This document shows, piece after piece, positions 62,549 through 64,000 of a stretch of DNA of 64,000 nucleotides; the first letter of the stretch is position 1; each line of letters begins with the position of its first letter. The notes under the pieces are model-generated. The model had not been told where the DNA came from. It ran no database searches and worked only from the letters and a program-made list of their open reading frames with translations. Source of the DNA: Brevundimonas nasdae (GTDB lineage: Bacteria; Pseudomonadota; Alphaproteobacteria; Caulobacterales; Caulobacteraceae); assembly GCF_016654005.1 (NCBI RefSeq), contig NZ_JAEPWN010000001.1, positions 434,001 through 498,000 of the forward strand, read 5' to 3'. The translations under genes and the position numbers were made by a program.

Positions 62549-62989
62549 ATGGTTGATATTCGTCTTTCAACACCTGCCGACGCCGCCCGTGTCGTTGAAA
62601 TCTGGAACCGCGCCGTCGACGCCACCCATGACTTCCTGACCCCGCAGGACCGGGCCGCCATCGGCGCCGAGGTCGAGGGATTCCTGCCCGCCGCGCCTCT
62701 GGTGCTGGCGGTGGATGCCGACGATCGGCCGCTGGGCTTCATGCTGGTGGACGGGTCGCATATGGAGGCCCTGTTCATCGATCCCGACAGCCGGGGGCAG
62801 GGCGTAGGGCGCGCCCTGGTCGCTTACGCCCTGGCCAGCCAGCCGGAGTTGACGACCGATGTGAACGCGCAGAATGCCCAGGCGGTCGGCTTTTATGAGC
62901 GGATGGGGTTCGCCGCCAAAGGCCGCTCTGATCTGGACGGGCAGGGACGACCCTATCCGCTGATCCACCTGCGTCATCAGCAGGTCTGA
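62549..62989 (+). CDS. GNAT-family N-acetyltransferase (YjaB-like)
   Basis: A 146-residue acetyltransferase. The acetyl-CoA loop is DPDSRGQGVGRALVAY (RGxGxGxxL), and VNAQNAQAVGFYERMGF and the end PYPLIHLRH match E. coli YjaB. Substrate unknown. It is 13 bp after the GST gene, so the two are cotranscribed. Confidence 0.9.
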   Translation: MVDIRLSTPADAARVVEIWNRAVDATHDFLTPQDRAAIGAEVEGFLPAAPLVLAVDADDRPLGFMLVDGSHMEALFIDPDSRGQGVGRALVAYALASQPELTTDVNAQNAQAVGFYERMGFAAKGRSDLDGQGRPYPLIHLRHQQV

Positions 62990-63102
62990 GCGACGAAGCG
63001 ACTTTCATTACAGAAAGATAAGGTCGACCGCAGCATCCGTAAGCACGGTCCGGCGCCTCTACCCCGCATAGCGTGAACATCACGCCTGTCAGTGGTTCCA
63101 TA

Positions 63103-64000
63103 GTGTCCAAATCTGTTTTTTGCGGCGGTCTGCGTCTGGTCGCCGCCGGTTTCTGTTTGCTCGCCATCACCGCCACGCCCGTCCTGGCGCAGGATGCGGG
63201 GCGGATGGATCAGGTTGTTCGTGCGGCGGCGGACAAGGATGAGTTTTCCGGCTCGGTCCTGGTGGCGCGCGACGGTCAGATCCTGCTGGACCGGGGCTAT
63301 GGGCTGGCTAATCGCGAATGGTCGATCCCCAACGACAGCGCCACCAGGTTCCGGCTGGGGTCTGTGACCAAACAGTTCACCGCCGTGGCCATCATGCTGT
63401 TGAACGAGCGCGGGCAGGTCGATCTGGATGCGCCGGTGAAGACCTATCTGCCCAATGCGCCAGCCGCATGGGACCGGATGACGGTGCGCCATCTGCTGAC
63501 CCATACGGCGGCTCTGGCCGACTATACGCGGCTGGAGGATTTCGAGGCGAAGAAGACCCTGCCGACAACGGCTGAAGCCCTGATGGCGAGGTTCAGGGAC
63601 CGGCCGCTGGCGTTCCAGCCGGGCGAGGGGTGGGCCTATTCCAACTCCGGCTATGTGGTGCTGACGGCCATCATCGAGAGGGTCAGCGGCCAGACCTATG
63701 CCGACTTCGTGGTGCAGAACCTGTTCCACCCGCTGAACATGGGCGACAGCGGATACGACAGCCATGACGTCATCCTGCCACGCCGTGCTTCGGGCTATAC
63801 GCCCAGCGGCGAGGGGGTGATCAATGCGGCCTATGTGGATATGAGCGTGCCGCAGGGGGCGGGCGGCCTCTATTCCACGACCCATGACCTGTTGAAGTGG
63901 GAGCAAGGGCTGTTCGGCGCGCGGCTGCTGAAGCCGCAGTCGCTGGCGATCCTGACCACGCCCTACCGCAACAACTACGCCCTGGGTCTGGAGGTCGCCA
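63103..64000 (+). CDS. Serine hydrolase, class C beta-lactamase-like (cut by window end)
   Basis: An exported serine hydrolase truncated by the window edge (299 residues visible). A signal peptide ends PVLAQ, the catalytic SxxK is in RLGSVTKQFTAVAIM, and the YxN motif is in WAYSNSGYVVLTA. LLTHTAALADYTRL is typical of AmpC/EstB-like peptidases and esterases. GTG at 63103 is chosen; a GTG at 63073 is possible. Peptidase, esterase or beta-lactamase cannot be separated by sequence. Confidence 0.88.
   Translation, partial: MSKSVFCGGLRLVAAGFCLLAITATPVLAQDAGRMDQVVRAAADKDEFSGSVLVARDGQILLDRGYGLANREWSIPNDSATRFRLGSVTKQFTAVAIMLLNERGQVDLDAPVKTYLPNAPAAWDRMTVRHLLTHTAALADYTRLEDFEAKKTLPTTAEALMARFRDRPLAFQPGEGWAYSNSGYVVLTAIIERVSGQTYADFVVQNLFHPLNMGDSGYDSHDVILPRRASGYTPSGEGVINAAYVDMSVPQGAGGLYSTTHDLLKWEQGLFGARLLKPQSLAILTTPYRNNYALGLEVA

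Noticed and set aside
62977..63906. A 309-residue minus-strand open frame at the window end
   Set aside because: The plus strand encodes a serine hydrolase with signal peptide, SxxK and YxN motifs; the antisense frame is a shadow.
1..64000. Prophage, integrative element or insertion sequence
   Set aside because: No integrase, transposase, phage structural gene, tRNA-linked direct repeats or compositional island was seen; the VapBC pair alone is not enough.

Overview
The window is a GC-rich, gene-dense bacterial chromosome segment with short intergenic gaps. Gene content points to the order Caulobacterales, most likely Brevundimonas: a complete hfaA-hfaB-hfaD holdfast anchor operon, a TipF-type degenerate EAL protein, a flavin-dependent halogenase beside a TonB receptor of the Xanthomonas/Caulobacter class, and OpgH. 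The genus is inferred from gene content. I see no rRNA, tRNA, CRISPR array, phage or insertion sequence; almost everything looks like core chromosome.

Layout. 1-12 kb: tail of an ABC exporter operon (ATPase and HlyD adaptor), an MFS carrier, a crotonase, DUF1289 and retropepsin-like proteins, PgsA, a beta carbonic anhydrase divergent from a VapBC pair with a palindromic operator, UvrC, a NUDIX hydrolase, and a pteridine reductase-FolB pair led by a 26-residue membrane peptide. 12-18 kb: a probable envelope-glucan pair (OpgH and an OpgC-like acyltransferase fused to DUF998), then HglS and MsrA. 18-24 kb: a compact exopolysaccharide operon (secreted Ala-rich protein, outer-membrane barrel, Wzc-type co-polymerase/tyrosine kinase, Wzy/O-antigen ligase). 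24-26 kb: an unusual cluster with a membrane-anchored LuxR-type HTH protein whose linker region hides a second, out-of-frame ORF. 26-34 kb: a carbohydrate-scavenging locus (LacI regulator, halogenase, TonB receptor, GH3 glucosidase) with a perfect 20-bp palindrome before the halogenase. 34-38 kb: cysD-cysNC sulfate activation and two tiny coupled genes. 38-48 kb: housekeeping genes (PhoH with a terminator-like leader, gamma carbonic anhydrase, RibF, MaoC, HAD hydrolase, TipF, SDR, LpxL-like acyltransferase, response regulator, M23 peptidase, DUF2093, CPA2 antiporter). 48-64 kb: IleS, a secreted Gly/Asn/Cys-rich repeat protein, an M16 peptidase, a DJ-1/PfpI protein, the hfa operon, a rhomboid protease, a CBS protein, a CNT nucleoside transporter, GST, GNAT, and the start of a serine beta-lactamase-like hydrolase.

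Themes. Surface and envelope biology dominate: holdfast anchoring, exopolysaccharide, periplasmic glucans, lipid A-type acylation, peptidoglycan peptidase, TonB uptake and possibly a new secreted matrix protein. The most interesting places are the dual-frame region at 25.2-25.5 kb, the opgC-DUF998/opgH pair, the halogenase/TonB/GH3 locus with its operator-like palindrome, the Gly/Asn-rich secreted protein at 51.6 kb, and the terminator-like leader of phoH. All motif reading, hairpin finding and codon counting was done by eye; no database search was run.
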